A stretch of 64,000 bases of DNA from Euwallacea fornicatus (taxonomy: Eukaryota > Arthropoda > Insecta > Coleoptera > Curculionidae): assembly GCF_040115645.1 (NCBI RefSeq), contig NC_089549.1, forward strand, positions 3,844,001-3,908,000, given 5' to 3'. The notes beneath the pieces were generated by a model. The model ran no database searches, was not told the DNA's origin, and saw only the letters and a list, made by a program, of their open reading frames with translations. Positions 34,351 through 48,183 of this stretch are shown piece after piece. Position numbers and translations under genes: made by a program. Positions within the stretch are counted from its first letter, which is position 1. Every line of letters begins with the position of its first letter.

Positions 34351-37300
34351 TGGCTGATGTATTGGAGTTTTAAAATGTCATGTTACAGATAATTTCAAGA
34401 CTATTTTTTACATAATTATCAGGGCTAATTGCACACGAAAACAAAGAAAATACTGTGGGATAATCTCCTTGTAATAGTGTCATGCGAGGCGGAATAAAGC
34501 CGCTTTAATGACGAATCTTCACAAAGTTAAGAGACGAAGTAGAAAGTGGTACCGGAGGAAGACCCATGGTGCGATATCTATAAAAAGTACATAATAATAA
34601 ACCCAGTTTGGCCCGAAGCTGTCGTTTTGTTATTGGACATCATCGGCTTAGGTTTTTTTAGAAATTGATTAATTTGCCATAAACGCCGGTGAGAAATCGA
34701 AATTTCTTCTTTCTGGGTTATGGCAAGATTAATTGCATGATAACGTGCCTGCATATGTCTGATTGTTGGAGGCGTTAAGTAATAATGAAAAGTAGCTGAG
34801 AATTTGGTAGGCCAAAGGTTTTTGGTAAGGCGGAATTTGATTGTTCCTACTGTGTGTGCAAAATAACATGTGAGAGATTGGGGCAGTAATAAATCCTCAT
34901 CGTGCTTCAAAATTTGGCAATTATCTTGGATCAATTATAGGGAAAGACCGTCGGAAATGCTTTAAACTATCTGAGCAGCAAGTATCAATGCACAGCGTAG
35001 AAAGTTGGTTTTATGGTTATACCTATTAAGTTCATATCTTTTTCACTTTCTATGTAATTCTTATGCATTATTTGCTGTATGAACCCAGCATATCATGCCG
35101 GTACTGCAATGATTTGCTAAAGATCTTTTTCTATAGCAGTTCCTTACGCGAGTTTCAAACAATGATCTGACATTATTAGGACCAAATTATTAATGTAGTA
35201 TTTATTAACTTTAATGTCAAGCTAGTTTCGATATAAACCCAGGATTTGGCCAATATCCAAGCACTAATTCAATGTTTCTATGTAAATTAGGTTGTAGTTT
35301 AAGTCGGCATTCCATTAGCAATTTGGCCCTTAATGACGTAAATAAGCGACGACTTTCATACACTTGTTCTCTTGTCAGTGCTAGAGAAACATCTATTTCT
35401 GTCTGTAAAAGTCGTGAGATGCAAAACTCAACTGGCAATACTCAAGATTTGAAACTGAAAAGGTCAGTGGCGCACGTACTTTCTTGTTGCGATTGCTAGA
35501 AATTACCCTATAATGCTGAGTATCGATTAGAAGTTTTTTTTTAATTAAGTGGCGTAACTTGATTTCGCGATTAGTGTTTTGAGTTAGAAGTGCCCGCAAA
35601 TTCTCACCATTTTTCAAACCCTTCTGGCAAGGCAGCTAAATATTAGACCTGTACGGCAATCTTCTGGCATTTAAAAATCGCACTAAAGGAAGTAGCTTCT
35701 TTTGCATTTCCAAAGAGTGTCTTGAGTTCCGGGTTTTTGGTAAAATTTGTTAGTCAATTTTGGTGTTACTATCAAAATCTTCCCGGCATCACACCTTCGA
35801 GATTGGCTGAAATTCCAAAAAAAGAAATATTCTGAAGTTATAAGTTTTTTCCAAAAATTTTATGAGCTTCCGAATTCTTCTGGGTATTTATTGACTTCAG
35901 TAAAATCAGCTGAGGTATTCTGCGGTGCCTCACAAGGTTGTTATTGTCAATGGCATATGTCGTGTTTCGTATTGCTCGAAATCACCAAAATAAGAGGCTT
36001 GAACTGTAAGTTTTTTTTTCATTCAATCCTTCCTATTTCACGGCAATTCTGAACTAAATCCAATCAATTTTGGTTTTTTCCACCAATTAATTGAGTGACC
36101 TAGAATTCCCAGAATTATAATTTTTGTAGCAAACATTTTGGGTATAACATAAATACCATTATAAAATTCCATTTAAAATGATTAATATAATCCGGTTTCA
36201 CCAAGGTCTCATCAAGTTTTGAATATTTCGACAATTGTTCTAATTACATATTTATTTAATTAAGCAAAATTGGTTTTTGTCCACCCATTATTTCTGATTA
36301 TTCTTCATGCTTTATGTATCGGTTAACTGGGTTTATCACATCTGAGAATTGAAGATAAAACTGATAACAACAAAAGCACCCTCTGAATATTAATCTGGAA
36401 CCTTCACTTCTCAACTGGATTCCTGAAACCCGCCGACAAGAACATTGGCTTGGGTGCGTTACGTAGTAGCACGAAATGCAAATTATCCCATTTGCATTGA
36501 CATAACAATGCTGAATATGCAAATCAACTTTACTAAACCATATACAAAAAATCTTTATTAATTTTTGAATGGAACATAAATTTTCTTCTTCGGCCAATTC
36601 CGTCTCGATTGTCTCATGACAAATCAAAGAGTGCGCGTTTTCTTAAAGCGCGAAGCGTGGGTGACCATTCGGCCTCCTAACGGACCGGACTTCGTACTGG
36701 GTGTCGTAAAAACGTGAGATCATCTAAACTATTAGCCGAGATGTACGAAATTCGTATGGAATAACGGTGAACTGTATGCATTCGATTTTGGTGAGCCCTA
36801 GATTTTTGCAAGTTGCAATGGACGTAGCTGCATGGGAGCTTTTAGGCTCTTGGTGACCGCAATCTTGAGGAGATTTTCGTTTTCAGTTGTCATGGGACCT
36901 ACCAACCATTCACCGGTGATTTTGTAAGATACCGGTTTACCAATTACGATGATAGTACGTACAAGGTATGACAGAAATAATCCTCGAATAATTTGCTTTG
37001 TTTTGGGGTATAATAAATATAGGTTTTAAACAAAACGAGTTAGGGTCCTTGTCCTCATTGAGCATTTGTCCTGCAATAATGCTTATTTCAGTTCCATTTT
37101 TGGTTTTTTATTCGTACTTATCGATGTCGATTCGTTTTTTCTCCTATTTTAAGCGCTTCTCTTGGGGATTCTTATTACAGATATTTTTCAGTTTCGTATA
37201 AGTGTTGCTTGAAGATGTGGATCGCTGAAGATATTTTATTGTTCATTAATATTTATATATTTTTGAATTACTTACTACAGCAAAAATTGTTGGTTGTGCA

Positions 37301-38239
37301 AGGTAATAATATAGAAATTTAATATCATTACTATTATGAGAATTTTTTTATTTGAAAAATCATAGGGGGTTTGAACGTGAAATGCTACAGCACATGACGT
37401 TGCTTTGATTTGCGATAATTTCCCAATAGTTACATTACACAAAAATCGAATTTCACTTGCTATATGCTTTCTTGTTGCACTATTGCACAAAATGGCAAAT
37501 ATTTAAAAATGAAAAACCTTTCACATTTTTGTTTATCTAACCGTTATTCCAGAACCAGTAGATTTTATGCAAATAAAGCGTGTATCAATATTTGTCCAAC
37601 GTCTTAGACCTCTTAGCGTTTAGGAGCATTTAAAATAAATCACACATATGGTACCTGTGACGGAAGACGGAACCGTGGAGTCGACCACGTAATAAATCAC
37701 TCTTTTATTACTTTTGCTAATGAAAATTTGGTAATTTGGAAAATTAGAAGTACACATTTTTGAAAGGTTCATTAGTGCAATGCGCCATGTGTCGTAATTG
37801 TTACATCCAGGTCTCGCTTGGATTTTGTATAATTATTGTTTGTTGTCATAAGTCAAGACAACCCGAAGCCTTGCGCCTTTCTCGAACACACGTTACAAAC
37901 CAGCTAATAGCATGTAATATTGAATAAAACATTCGCCGGAGGCTTAGCTTGTAAAACTCTTACACAACCACAAAAATAGCCCATTGTTTTTCAATTTCAA
38001 CACCTTATAAAGTGTGTAATCTGTCACAAATCAATAATAATACATCGTAACAACATTAATGTCTATGATGGATTGCAAGAGCATCGCATAGGAACTTTCG
38101 CTATCTAAGTTTTAGTGTGTACCATTTTCTGAATCGACACCAAGAAAATAACCCCGGTGCCATAGCAGTTTACACGACAAACACATTGTTTTACATCAAT
38201 TACATAAATAACGGCCCCATGGTACTTCCTTATTGAGCT
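34351..38239. other. non-coding stretch without recognised feature
   Basis: The longest open frame (34578-34934, minus, 118 codons) has an ordinary composition for chance translation here and no motif. Frames at 35747-36052 (plus) and 36298-36627 (minus) begin at TTG, not ATG. No transposon ends seen. Confidence 0.4.
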
Positions 38240-39060
38240 CCAGCGGTGATCTTACAACGCCAAATTTCAAAAATATTGCCCAGAGGCTTTTTATTCGAAC
38301 AGATCGTGACCGATCTGTGCCATATAGCTTTTTCGGTCTCACGCTGAAATCAGAGTGCTAATTGTATCTGTGTGATCTCAGGTCAGAGGTCGTAAACATA
38401 AATTCTTATAGAAGAAACTAGTTGTTGCAGGAAGAAGTTAAGAGCTCTTTCAACTGAAACAACCTCACCTAGATCTCCTAGTAAACTGTTGACCACTAGA
38501 AATGGCCCGAAAAGCACCTGATCACCAAAAAACCGCGACGAGTACACCGGTATAGAAAAACGTGATAAATATCCAAAAATTATCCACTTTCAAAGTCAGC
38601 TGAACTTGGAAAACCGTGCGACTCCAGACAGAACTGAGGACTCACTGCCACAAACTTTCTCTATGACCTCGACTCTATAGCAGGACAAAGAGAGACAATG
38701 CCAGAGGAGCCGCTAAGAGGGAACGAGCAAGAAGCTATGTGACGTCGCCGAATCAATGCTTCTGACGTGACGTCACGTTGCGGAACGGGTGAAAATGATG
38801 ACGTAAATAGTGAGGTCGTCTCAGTCGATTACATGGAGGCGAGAAGGTGGAGCGATCGGTGGCTATTAATGTCTGTTTAGTGACGTCACAACGGAGGCAC
38901 GTTTTATGTTATCTAGGGGTGTGTTCCAGGTTTAAGTTTATTAAAGACTATCCAGGAAGGTACGTCCGCGAATGACGGTTTGAATGGAGATGTAGGGGGG
39001 GTTAAGGGTATAAAGGGAAATTTGTCTGCACAAAGAGAACTTCTTTCTCTTAAGCGTTGT
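38240..39060. promoter_or_regulatory. C+G-richer region with a CRE cluster
   Basis: Perfect TGACGTCA at 38768-38775 and 38881-38888, with near-matches TGACGTCG (38740) and TGACGTAA (38799). A TATAAAG at 39009-39015 lies downstream, about 30 bp before a pyrimidine-rich CTTCTTTCTC that could hold a start site. Taken together it could be a promoter facing right, but no convincing ATG frame follows. Confidence 0.35.
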
Positions 39061-39402
39061 CGGCTGTTTAACTACATCGGGTATTTTCTATTGTTTTCAT
39101 TTGTCAAATTTTCAAAAACTGTACAATTACCATTTTCCAGTTCGGAAAGTTGGTTTTGAATTAAAGCATAATGCGGCGAAGCTGAATCCAAAAAGAGTCT
39201 CCCTTTCTCTATTTGAAAACTATCAATATCCATCTAAAAGTTCCAGAATTACCTATGGACGAATAAATGTTGGACATGCTCGCGAAGGCACTGATTTAAA
39301 TGCGTATCGCCAAAAACTTGCAATTTTCCCTGTGAGAAATTAATTTTGTACAAAATTGCACTAAAATTTATGTCTCTTTCGTGGACTTAACTCTGTCTTT
39401 TA

Positions 39403-39410
39403 TGACGTCA
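39403..39410. promoter_or_regulatory. CRE-like octamer TGACGTCA
   Basis: Perfect octamer about 500 bp right of the 38768/38881 pair, so it may belong to the same regulatory block. Confidence 0.3.
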
Positions 39411-41375
39411 TTAGATAGCCACCGAGTCGAGGAAGAAAAGCATATGTAAATATCTCAGAAACAACAATGCATTTTTGGCTTATAAATCACTCAATTATAC
39501 GAGGAAGTAATGAAGATCTTTACCATTTTTGACATTAATTATGTTTCATCGCAATAAACCTCACAACATAAACACTACAAAAGGAAAACCCATCGTTAAT
39601 TACATCACCTATCTTAGACAAACAATTTATCTGCCATTCCAGAGTTATGCGAGACGAATAAAGAAAAAACGTAAATTACATAAAATACCTAAAAATAGTA
39701 TCAGGACAGCCGCTTACAAATGTACTACCAGGGCAATAAAAGAGTGGTAACGTACACTGGTGGCATGCTAATTACGAAGAGTGATGCGACCTACCTTAAA
39801 AAATTAACGTCCAGTCGTAAAATGGACTTGATTTTTATTTCCTGTTTGGATTCGGGTTGGGTCTCAGAAAATTTCATACCACTTTAATATCGCTCACATT
39901 TAACGCCTTTGTGAAACTCAAAAATATGTTTAGTATCGTGTCAAATGCCCTAAAACCATCCACTAATAACTATAATCTAAGGGACAATCACGAAACTGAT
40001 GAGAGCACTATCGTGCGTTTCCTGAAACCCCTGTGATTTGGCACCGGCACTAATAACGAATCTCATGACTGCTTTATGTGTAAATAATTGGCTACAACAA
40101 CAATAACTTTCACATGTAAAAGTGTAAATACTTGATTTTAATTGCTCCACGAAATTTGGCGCACGTTTTGTGTTTATAATGCAGAATAACTTTTTAAACT
40201 TAAAGTCAAAGTCTAAAGATTGATATGTTAGATGTGTTCCTTTAGCTCTGTCCCTAAAAGCATCGTTAGATGTAAAATCTGAATTTCATCGAGAGGGGAA
40301 GCTCGGCTAATATAACCAATTAAATTTGCTGATACTTTGAAATTTTATAAAAATTAACAAACGTTTTTCAAAACCAGAGCCTATTAGTGAATATAATATT
40401 AAAATATTCACTATGAATAATAGCCTATTATATGTTACATTGGTAGCTTGAATACACAGAATGATGTGAAATTTTAAACTCAATAAGACCTCAAGTACGT
40501 AAAAGCATGCAATCTTGTAAAAAAATTCAATTATGCATAAAATGCCTCGAGAGACATCAACGTGTGAAACACAAGAGTATTAGAAATGCATAGAAAAATA
40601 TCGAGAACTGCAAAAATTATTAAGAGCAGTCGCAACCTCCCGGGCTTTCCGTAAAATAGATCTTTGGCGAGTCTGGAAACCGGAAATAATTTTAAAAAAG
40701 GAGGAATGTCGAGATTACTCAAGAAAATTAAACATATTCCTCACAAATTGACAAAACACTTTTAGAAAATATAAATAAAACTGCTTGAATGGTACATTGA
40801 GAATAGACCTTCGACCCAATTTTGGCAGCTCTAAAATTTCTAAGTGCACAACCATTTCTGTACTAAAAAAAATGGCGAAAGTCCACGTCCCACGGTTCGA
40901 AGTCGACTTATCCATGCTTGAATTTCTATCACATAAGCATTGATTTTTGTTTAAAACGTTTTCTCCGTTACTCCCAATTTAAAAGTTTTTCCTGTAAAAA
41001 ACTCCTCCACTTCCTCAGAGGAAACACGCATCACTCCGTAAGCCTGAACCTCGAGTTGAATGGAGACAAAACACGAGAAACTTTTTCTTCAAACATAAGT
41101 TTCCATTAAGATTTGCCCCTGTCAACAACAAGTTTCTAATCATTCCAATACACACAGTACGGCAACTCTCTAGTGTCCGAACACGTGGTCATGCACAGTG
41201 TAGGTAAATGGTATATCTTTAGGGCTACCCACGATCACGTGGACGTATTTTCGTGACGTTGGAGTAAGAATTATTTTATTTATAACATCAAATGACTAAA
41301 CCTACGCGATATATATAAATTTATTTCTGTTTACAGGCCTAGTTATACGGGCACCCAAGAATTACGACCTCCTTA
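39411..41375. other. A+T-rich non-coding stretch
   Basis: An open frame at 39529-39750 is Lys/Thr-rich and has no recognised family. Nothing else stands out. Confidence 0.35.
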
Positions 41376-41377
41376 TA

Positions 41378-42188
41378 CAAAGTGTCCTTTAAACGCAGGC
41401 AAAACTTCAGGGGGTTATTCCCTGAACTACTCTAAGAATATTTTTTTCTTTGATAATTTTTGCAGACCTTCTCTGTTCCGAAGATGCAGAGCGAGAAAAA
41501 TGTTCGACAATAGTAACATTTTATTACTAAATATTACTTGAAAAGCCTCTTAATCTACAAGAACTGTTGAAAATGACTACCTCCAGCTAGGATGCAAGAA
41601 TCTCACCTTCTCCTCATTGACTGCCGAACTCTTTGAAAAGTACCAGATTCATTTCCTATTGAGTTACACGTAGCAATGATACGGTTTGTTAAAGCTTCCA
41701 CATTTTCCACTGGAGTATTATAAATTAATGACTTTAAATATCACTATAGGAAATAATCCAGGGGGTTTAAATCTGGGGATCGAGCAGGCTATAAGTGAAG
41801 TCCACCTGGACCAATCCAGCAATTTTCGTATGTGATCATTAAAAATTCGAAAGACCAGGAAGGCTAATGACAGTAAGAACGCTAAAAGTGGCTGAGCACG
41901 GTCGCTAATTCTTTTTACCGATGAAGGGAATTGCTCAAGAAATAGATTGGTCGAGGTGGACCTCCCAATAACTACTTCACTCGAGGTAGTCATTTTCAGG
42001 GGTTCTTGTAAATTAAGAAGCATCACATGTAACATTTAATAATAAATATTACTGTTGTCGAAAAATTTTCCCGTTCTGTATTTTTGGAACAAACTAGCTA
42101 TTCAAAAATCATCAAAGGACAAAACATTCTTAGAATAGTTCAGGGAATAACCCGTTGAATTTTTGCCGTATGTTTAATGGACACCCTG
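41378..42188 (-). mobile_element. DDxD transposon converted to a foldback
   Basis: The TA-flanked ends CAAAGTGTCCTTTAAACGCA (left) and CAGGGTGTCCATTAAACATA (right, read inward) open arms of about 215 bp (41378-41592 and 41974-42188). The arms share GGTTATTCCCTGAACTA.TC, TTCGACAA.AGTAA and GAAAATGACTACCTC. The last of these is transposase C-terminal coding sequence plus the stop and 3' end. So both ends are copies of the element's 3' end in opposite orientation, and the original 5' end is missing. Transposase remnant in between, minus strand. Confidence 0.85.
41560..41900 (-). pseudogene. DDxD transposase C-terminal remnant, G-to-A stops
   Basis: One minus-strand frame reads CWIGPGGLHL, stop, PARSPDLNPLDYFL, stop. 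The family has W at both stop positions, so two TGG codons became TAG. After a frame change come NTPVENVEALTNRI-type residues and a degraded GG-F tail near 41580. The third Asp survives; the N-terminal half is gone. Confidence 0.8.
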
Positions 42189-42190
42189 TA

Positions 42191-44054
42191 CAAGATAGAT
42201 TCTAAAGTGGTATGTAGTATATTTTAGATAATACATGGCAGGAATATTCAGTTTTCCTTCAAGACAATGAATCAGGCGAGTTGGTCCATGTGACTGTAAC
42301 ATGTTGAATATAGATCTCGTGGTGCTAATTGAGAAACGATCGTATTTTTTATTCATTTTAACTCCCCTTGAATTGAACCTGTTGAAGGTTTTCTATTATA
42401 TTCTGCATTCCGTGCAGCATTATAACCATCGTAAAAACGGTCCGTTATTCAACGTTTTTGACATCATTTGACGATAGAATTACGGGAGGCGATATAAGTA
42501 ATAAAATGATTACTTAATGCAAGTTGAAGCTTTACTGTAATACCGGATTTGTTTATTAAAAATACAGGCTACACCTTTGTAGCTAACAAAATCCGTACAT
42601 GGAAAATTACGAGTTTAATGTATTTTAGAAGTTTGTATTTTTGTTTTGCTGGAAAAACCTGACATTGTAATAAATAACAAAAATCAAAATAAGCATTAAG
42701 CAATTTAATCGTGTAAAGGTGCACTGATGTATCTATTATTTACGCAGTATAAAGTAGTTTATTGGTTTTGTCGATTTATTGAAAAAGTGTAATTTTTTTA
42801 TATTTGTGATGTATGTCACATTTGATCACATTCTTCCTGCCTATCTAATGGTTAAAAAATAATTGTAGGATGCTATTAAAAAAAAAATACTGTTTTGAAT
42901 TTAAAAATTCTAAATTTAAATAATTTAGCTCGAAAACTTTTACCAAGGTTTTTCTTAATTCTTTTATTGTTTATGAAAATGTGTTGATTTTCCAGTAATT
43001 TAAAATTTATTTCATCAATTTATGTTAAATAGTATTTTAGAGAATTGAGTTTTAGTAAAGCTTTACAAGTATCTAAAACGTCGTAAAAATCAAAATATAT
43101 CAAAAACACTTCAAAATCGGTACAATTTTGAATTATGAAACATGTTTTTTTTCGAAAAAAAAACTTTTTCATAAAAAAACTGCTATGGTTCATTTAAAAA
43201 AATTTAGTAAGAATAGTTTCCGGTTTAACCGGAAATAATATCATGTTGAAAACATTTCTATAATATCAAGTTGTTTCCACAAAACAAAAATAAATTAAAC
43301 TTGTAATTGTCCATATACGAATCATGTCAGCTCTCAAAAGTAAACTCTATGTAGTCAACACTACGACTAGGGAAATTACATTCACAATCCCCGAAATTTT
43401 GGCATCATGCGGATATGCGAGCTTCATAGTATTCGCTATGATATACGTATTCATATTTAAATCAAGCATTTTTTGAGTACACTTGAGGCAGAGGAAAGCT
43501 GTCAATGAGTGGAGTGGGATATTCATATCTACAATCACAACCAAGCGGCGCTATGAGCTGCCTGCCAGAGTGAAATGAGTTCAAGGCCCTACCAGGATGC
43601 CGAAATGTTCTTCAGAAATTGGTAAACCAAGTCAAAAATCATATTGGCCTGGGTCTTGACTTCGGTTTATTTGCCAGAAAAATCCAAGATATCGTTTTTA
43701 ATGTGAATTTAAATGTCTGTACTTCTTAAGGAAAAAAGAAAAGATGACTATAATGGTCAATGGTAGAAATGGGGTTGAGTTTTACCACATAAACTGACCT
43801 GCAAGCATTTGCAATTTTTTTAGTTATTTAGCGTCATTTAACCAAAATCTCGTACTAGACTTCCGAAGAAGGGCAAAGTGCCGGTCTAGGGCGATGGACT
43901 TTCCTGGTCGAGGATTTTTCTTGGGAGATACGAGAGTGGTGATCAAAAATTTTATCCAGGGCGTCAGTCTTGCTAAGGTGGACCCTGTCAAAACCTTATT
44001 GGTTTTTAATGCGTTTAATTGCAACGTTTATATCCGTTTAACTCTAATATATTG
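42191..44054. other. A+T-rich non-coding stretch
   Basis: Contains a small palindrome TTTCCGGTT-T-AACCGGAAA at about 43217-43235. No coding or mobile feature recognised. Confidence 0.4.
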
Positions 44055-44723
44055 TATGGTTTCAAATTGTAACCTCCCTCCTCCTCTTAACTTTTTTTTA
44101 AATTGAAAAGCCGTTTTAAATAGAATAAAACAATATTATCTTTCAACGTTTGTTTATTCTTTTAAATGTTGCTTGCGTCACCGGTAGTCTAAGGTGACCG
44201 ATTAATATAAATTGAAATATGGGTCAAATGGCACCTCAAATTAAACGCCTTTTAAAAGTACATTCAATGAAATATTGTGATGGAGGATCTATTGATTTGT
44301 TTTTGAGAAAAATAGGTGTAAATGTGGTGAAAATTGCAATGCGAACTTAGTTAAATATTACGTAAATACTGAAGAAATTTGTTTGGTGATAGGAAATTGG
44401 TTTGTTTTCGATTTTGTGCTCTGAAACAGTTTTTGGTTAAAAAAAAACAGTAAAATGATAAAAATATTTTTCTCGAAAACTAATTGATAGATTCTGAATC
44501 GCAATACTCACTAAATGTAGTTTTGAAAGATTTTAATTTGAACTGTCACGTCGCCCATGTTTTAATTTGAATAAATTGACCATCCAGCGCTATTGGTGGC
44601 GCAAGCAACATTAAAAAAAATACAAACGTCCAAATACGGTATTTTTTGTTCTTTTCAAAGCCGCTTTTGAATGAAAAAAAAATCGTCGAAATGCTAACGG
44701 GGGTATAACTTAGGGTCGCACGG
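44055..44723. mobile_element. foldback/MITE-like element with distinct ends
   Basis: The arms (about 44055-44290 and 44500-44723) are inverted copies, sharing AATGTTGCTTGCG.CACC, TTAAA/TTGAA..TGGG and TCAAATTAAA.. blocks. The right terminus read inward is CCGTGCGACCCTAAGTTATA beside TA. The left is TATGGTTTCAAATTGTAA, clearly related but diverged. A TATATATATATAT run follows directly on the right (44724-44740). The ends differ from the CAGGG type, so this is another family. Confidence 0.65.
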
Positions 44724-44740
44724 TATATATATATATTTAT

Positions 44741-47700
44741 ATAAACTATATTATAAAATGACATCAAAATCAATTCTATTAAATTTTCGACTCTGCATTT
44801 TACGTTTATTCCAAAATTTGAGTCACCGACAGAAGCAATAACACGTGCTCACGACTTGTAACTATACTGCAAATATATGCATAAATCATGTACTTAAGCA
44901 ACTTATGATACTAAGTAATTACCTAAGTCACCTGCAGACTCTCGTTGATGAAACAGGCGATTGCGCGATTTCTTCGTCGATTTATTAAAACCTGAATATT
45001 AACAATTACCAAATCCTCTGGTGGTAAACTGTACAGTTTGTAATCGTAAAATTTCCCTACGCAGGTGTCGAACTGAAGAATCTTAATAAATTGTATCGTT
45101 ACTGTACCTTTTGCTAGCAGTAAATTACGAATTAATTGGCAGTGTTCTATGTAATTACCTGATGTAGAATTTCATTTTATGTGTTTGCTTAGAGAGATTT
45201 TTTCAAGGCGCACCAATAAAACTAGTACTTCCCAATGAAATTGTGCTTCCTGCCGTAATAATTTCAAATTAATTTTATTTATGGGCTCGTTTTAATAAGG
45301 ACCGTTTAGTGACAAAATAAATCGCGATGACGTAACGGAGGTTAAAAATATCCAGACTGCCCACTCGGCTGGAGACCAAGGATAGGTTCTCCCTTAACGC
45401 AGCATCCCTCATCCACGGCGTCTACGTCACGGGATAAATCTGGAGACACGCGGACTCTATTACAGTAAACCTGTTTTCACGTAGGCACTACGACGGGATA
45501 TTTTTGAAACATTCAGGAAAATTGATAAGCCCGGTGACGTCAGAGGGGAACATTCACGTGAGTTAAGCTTTTCGTTATCGGGGTTTACTCTTGGGAGCGT
45601 TCGCTCATTTTTATGTCGAGATTTTCTTTGTGGGCAGCAGCTTTTTATAGGAATATATAACGGATTTCATGATAGAAAACGTGGTGTAGGAGTAGCTAAT
45701 CCCTGGATGTTTAAAGACTTATAAAGCCCTTTTATGTGCGGTATTCTAGTATTAGATTTTCGATTTTACACACACGAGAACGAATGGGTATTTGTTTTTC
45801 TCGTTTTTACGTCATATTCTACTTTTAGCCTGAATGGGTTTTTGGGCTCATGTTAGGCACTTCCCCCTGTTTTTCTTTAATTAAACTGTCAAATTGGCCG
45901 AAACTTTTTTGCAAAATTATATAGCTAAACCGTGGTCCTCGACGTTAATCCCAAACAATTTATTTCGTCATAGTAGTCTCGAAAAAGTGTTATAAATTTA
46001 CGGTCCGTCCCAAGGTTGTTCGTTAATTTTTAGGTGAAAACTAAGGTATCTAAAGCTATTAATTAGAGAAAAAATATTACAAGGACGATATTATGTAGTA
46101 TTAACCTCTGCAGACATATAAAATTATGCAAAACGATTCGCATTTGAATTTCTCGTTTTCGGCTTTAGGCCGAAACGTCTGTGGTCATGATTTTTTTCAA
46201 TCTTTTATTAATAGTCTGGTTTTATCTGATTAGAAATCGACATATAAACCTCTTATAAATCGATGACGATAGATTTGTTTTTCTTAATTTAGACGGCCAT
46301 TATTCTAATGTTATTTTTAACTTATTCAAGTTAATTACTGATAGCATTCCTTTAATTCGTAATAATCAAGTAAACTAGTCACGATATTGCAGTGCCACTT
46401 ATTTTATATAAAATTGATAAAATATTTAAATTTCCTATATCTCTGCAATGAAGCTTCTTTCTCAAAAGCTTACAGCAAGTGTACTAAGTGGAGACGAATA
46501 TCTAGAAAGAAATTTTCCTTTTCAGCTCCTGACCCTCTTTTCAGCAGAAAGATCTAGAAGCTAATGCAAAATATACTCAAATTTCCATTAGCTTCACTTC
46601 TAATTACTAATTAACACTGCATAAGCTGTGTTACACTTACATATAAACCCAAACTAGAAGCTCCCACACGAATTCAATGAATATTCAACAGGTTGATCTA
46701 ATAATATTAAGATAATATCGTTTATTATGGCTGTTATTTTTAAATATGACGTTTAAATTTACTGTAATTAATGTCTCTATGTGAATATTGATTAACTTGT
46801 TTAGATAACGGATTTTGAGTTTAGTTGGGTACTCATTGATTGAATTTATGCCTCGGGCGTCGGTGCATGAGTGAGTGCTAACGGGAGCATTAACAGGCAT
46901 CATAAAGAGTTTAACGAAAGGGCTTTTATGAAATACTTAGGAATGTATTTCTATAAAAAAATATGTCTTCAATAACGTCTCCGTAGCATTTAAATCAAAT
47001 TATTATTTTTAAAAAATTTTCATTACAGAAAGGAGTGATTAAACGGGTTTAATTCCACAATTCACCTGTGCGTCTTTATTTCGCATCCACTTAATAAATG
47101 GGATTAGCAAAAATAATAGTTACACGCAGTAGTTTTACAAATATGGAATTCAACTTGAATAAATTCAAATTTCCCCCATTTCCTTATGATTCTTGTACCG
47201 TGCATCAAAATGTAAAAATAAATCATGTGTGAAATTACTTAAGGGTTTTTGAAACATTTATGAATTTTCGAAATGCACAACTTTGGATTTTTACGTAAGT
47301 GTCCAGATAGCTTTAAGTTAAAAAAAATTTGGTGAAAAATGACCGGTTGCCAGCTAATTCGACTTAATTTTGAATGGAAAAAAATACGAATGCACGCGAT
47401 TCGCGAGAATTGAGACAATCGTTAATTATGCATATAATGACGTTTGTCACTATAAAACTAGAAATTCACTCGAAAGGTTCATTATGTAAATCAAAACGTG
47501 AATGTTCTAATAGCAGTGAACAGTTATTTCTGCATTACATAAATTTTCCTAAAAATAATCTTTTTCGAAGAACTACAACATTATCGATATCATCAATTAT
47601 AGAAAGCGAAACTTTCAGGTCCTGGAGGGTATGAATTTTATTGATGAAGAAATACAGTCAAATTCTCCGTTTGCATATCAAGGGAAAGAAGTCGTTATGC

Positions 47701-47900
47701 GTTCACATGTCATCAAAAATTGTTGGCAGAAATTGACCAAAATTTTCGAAATATGATTTTTACGATCGTTGGAAAATATGGAAAAATTGATTGTGACATC
47801 AAATGTGATGTTCTCGCGAAATTTGGACGACTGTTTGGTGGAAAAAGCCTTACAAAGTACATTTAAAATTTTCTAGTTTAAAATATTTTTCCAAGGCTTA
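44741..47900. other. non-coding, with one CRE octamer
   Basis: A C+G-richer patch at about 45320-45600 contains TGACGTCA at 45535-45542 and TACGTCAC at about 45423. No transposon ends or recognised coding sequence. Open frames at 46685-46903 (minus) and 47374-47634 (plus) lack motifs. Confidence 0.35.
45535..45542. promoter_or_regulatory. CRE-like octamer TGACGTCA
   Basis: Perfect octamer inside a C+G-richer patch (about 45320-45600). Confidence 0.35.
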
Positions 47901-48183
47901 AGAAAGCTCTTTCTAATATAAAATATCGCCCTTCTTGCCTATGAGATACCATCTAAAAAAGCCTACTTCTCTTATATACACGCAAGGTGATTGAACCAAG
48001 TCATCAATCTCTGGAAAGTCAAAACCTTTGGTTAGTAGTAAAAGAAGCGTTAAATTCCCCAAAGCTCCATCCACCGAAAAAATGCGTACATACACTTATT
48101 GTAGCCGAATCCTGGCGAATTATTGTTCGAATCTGTAGGTTCTGTAGTGAGCGCTGGCGCGGGGGTTGCAGTACCGTTACAGG

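Noticed and set aside
34578..34934. 118-codon minus-strand open frame
   Set aside because: No recognisable domain, no splice context, and a composition expected of chance translation.
35747..36627. Open frames of 101 and 109 codons on opposite strands
   Set aside because: Both begin at TTG rather than ATG, have no motif, and lie in featureless A+T-rich sequence.
39101..39343. Gene driven by the TATAAAG at 39009
   Set aside because: The open frame starts at TTG with no ATG in a suitable place, and no family or splice sites are recognised.
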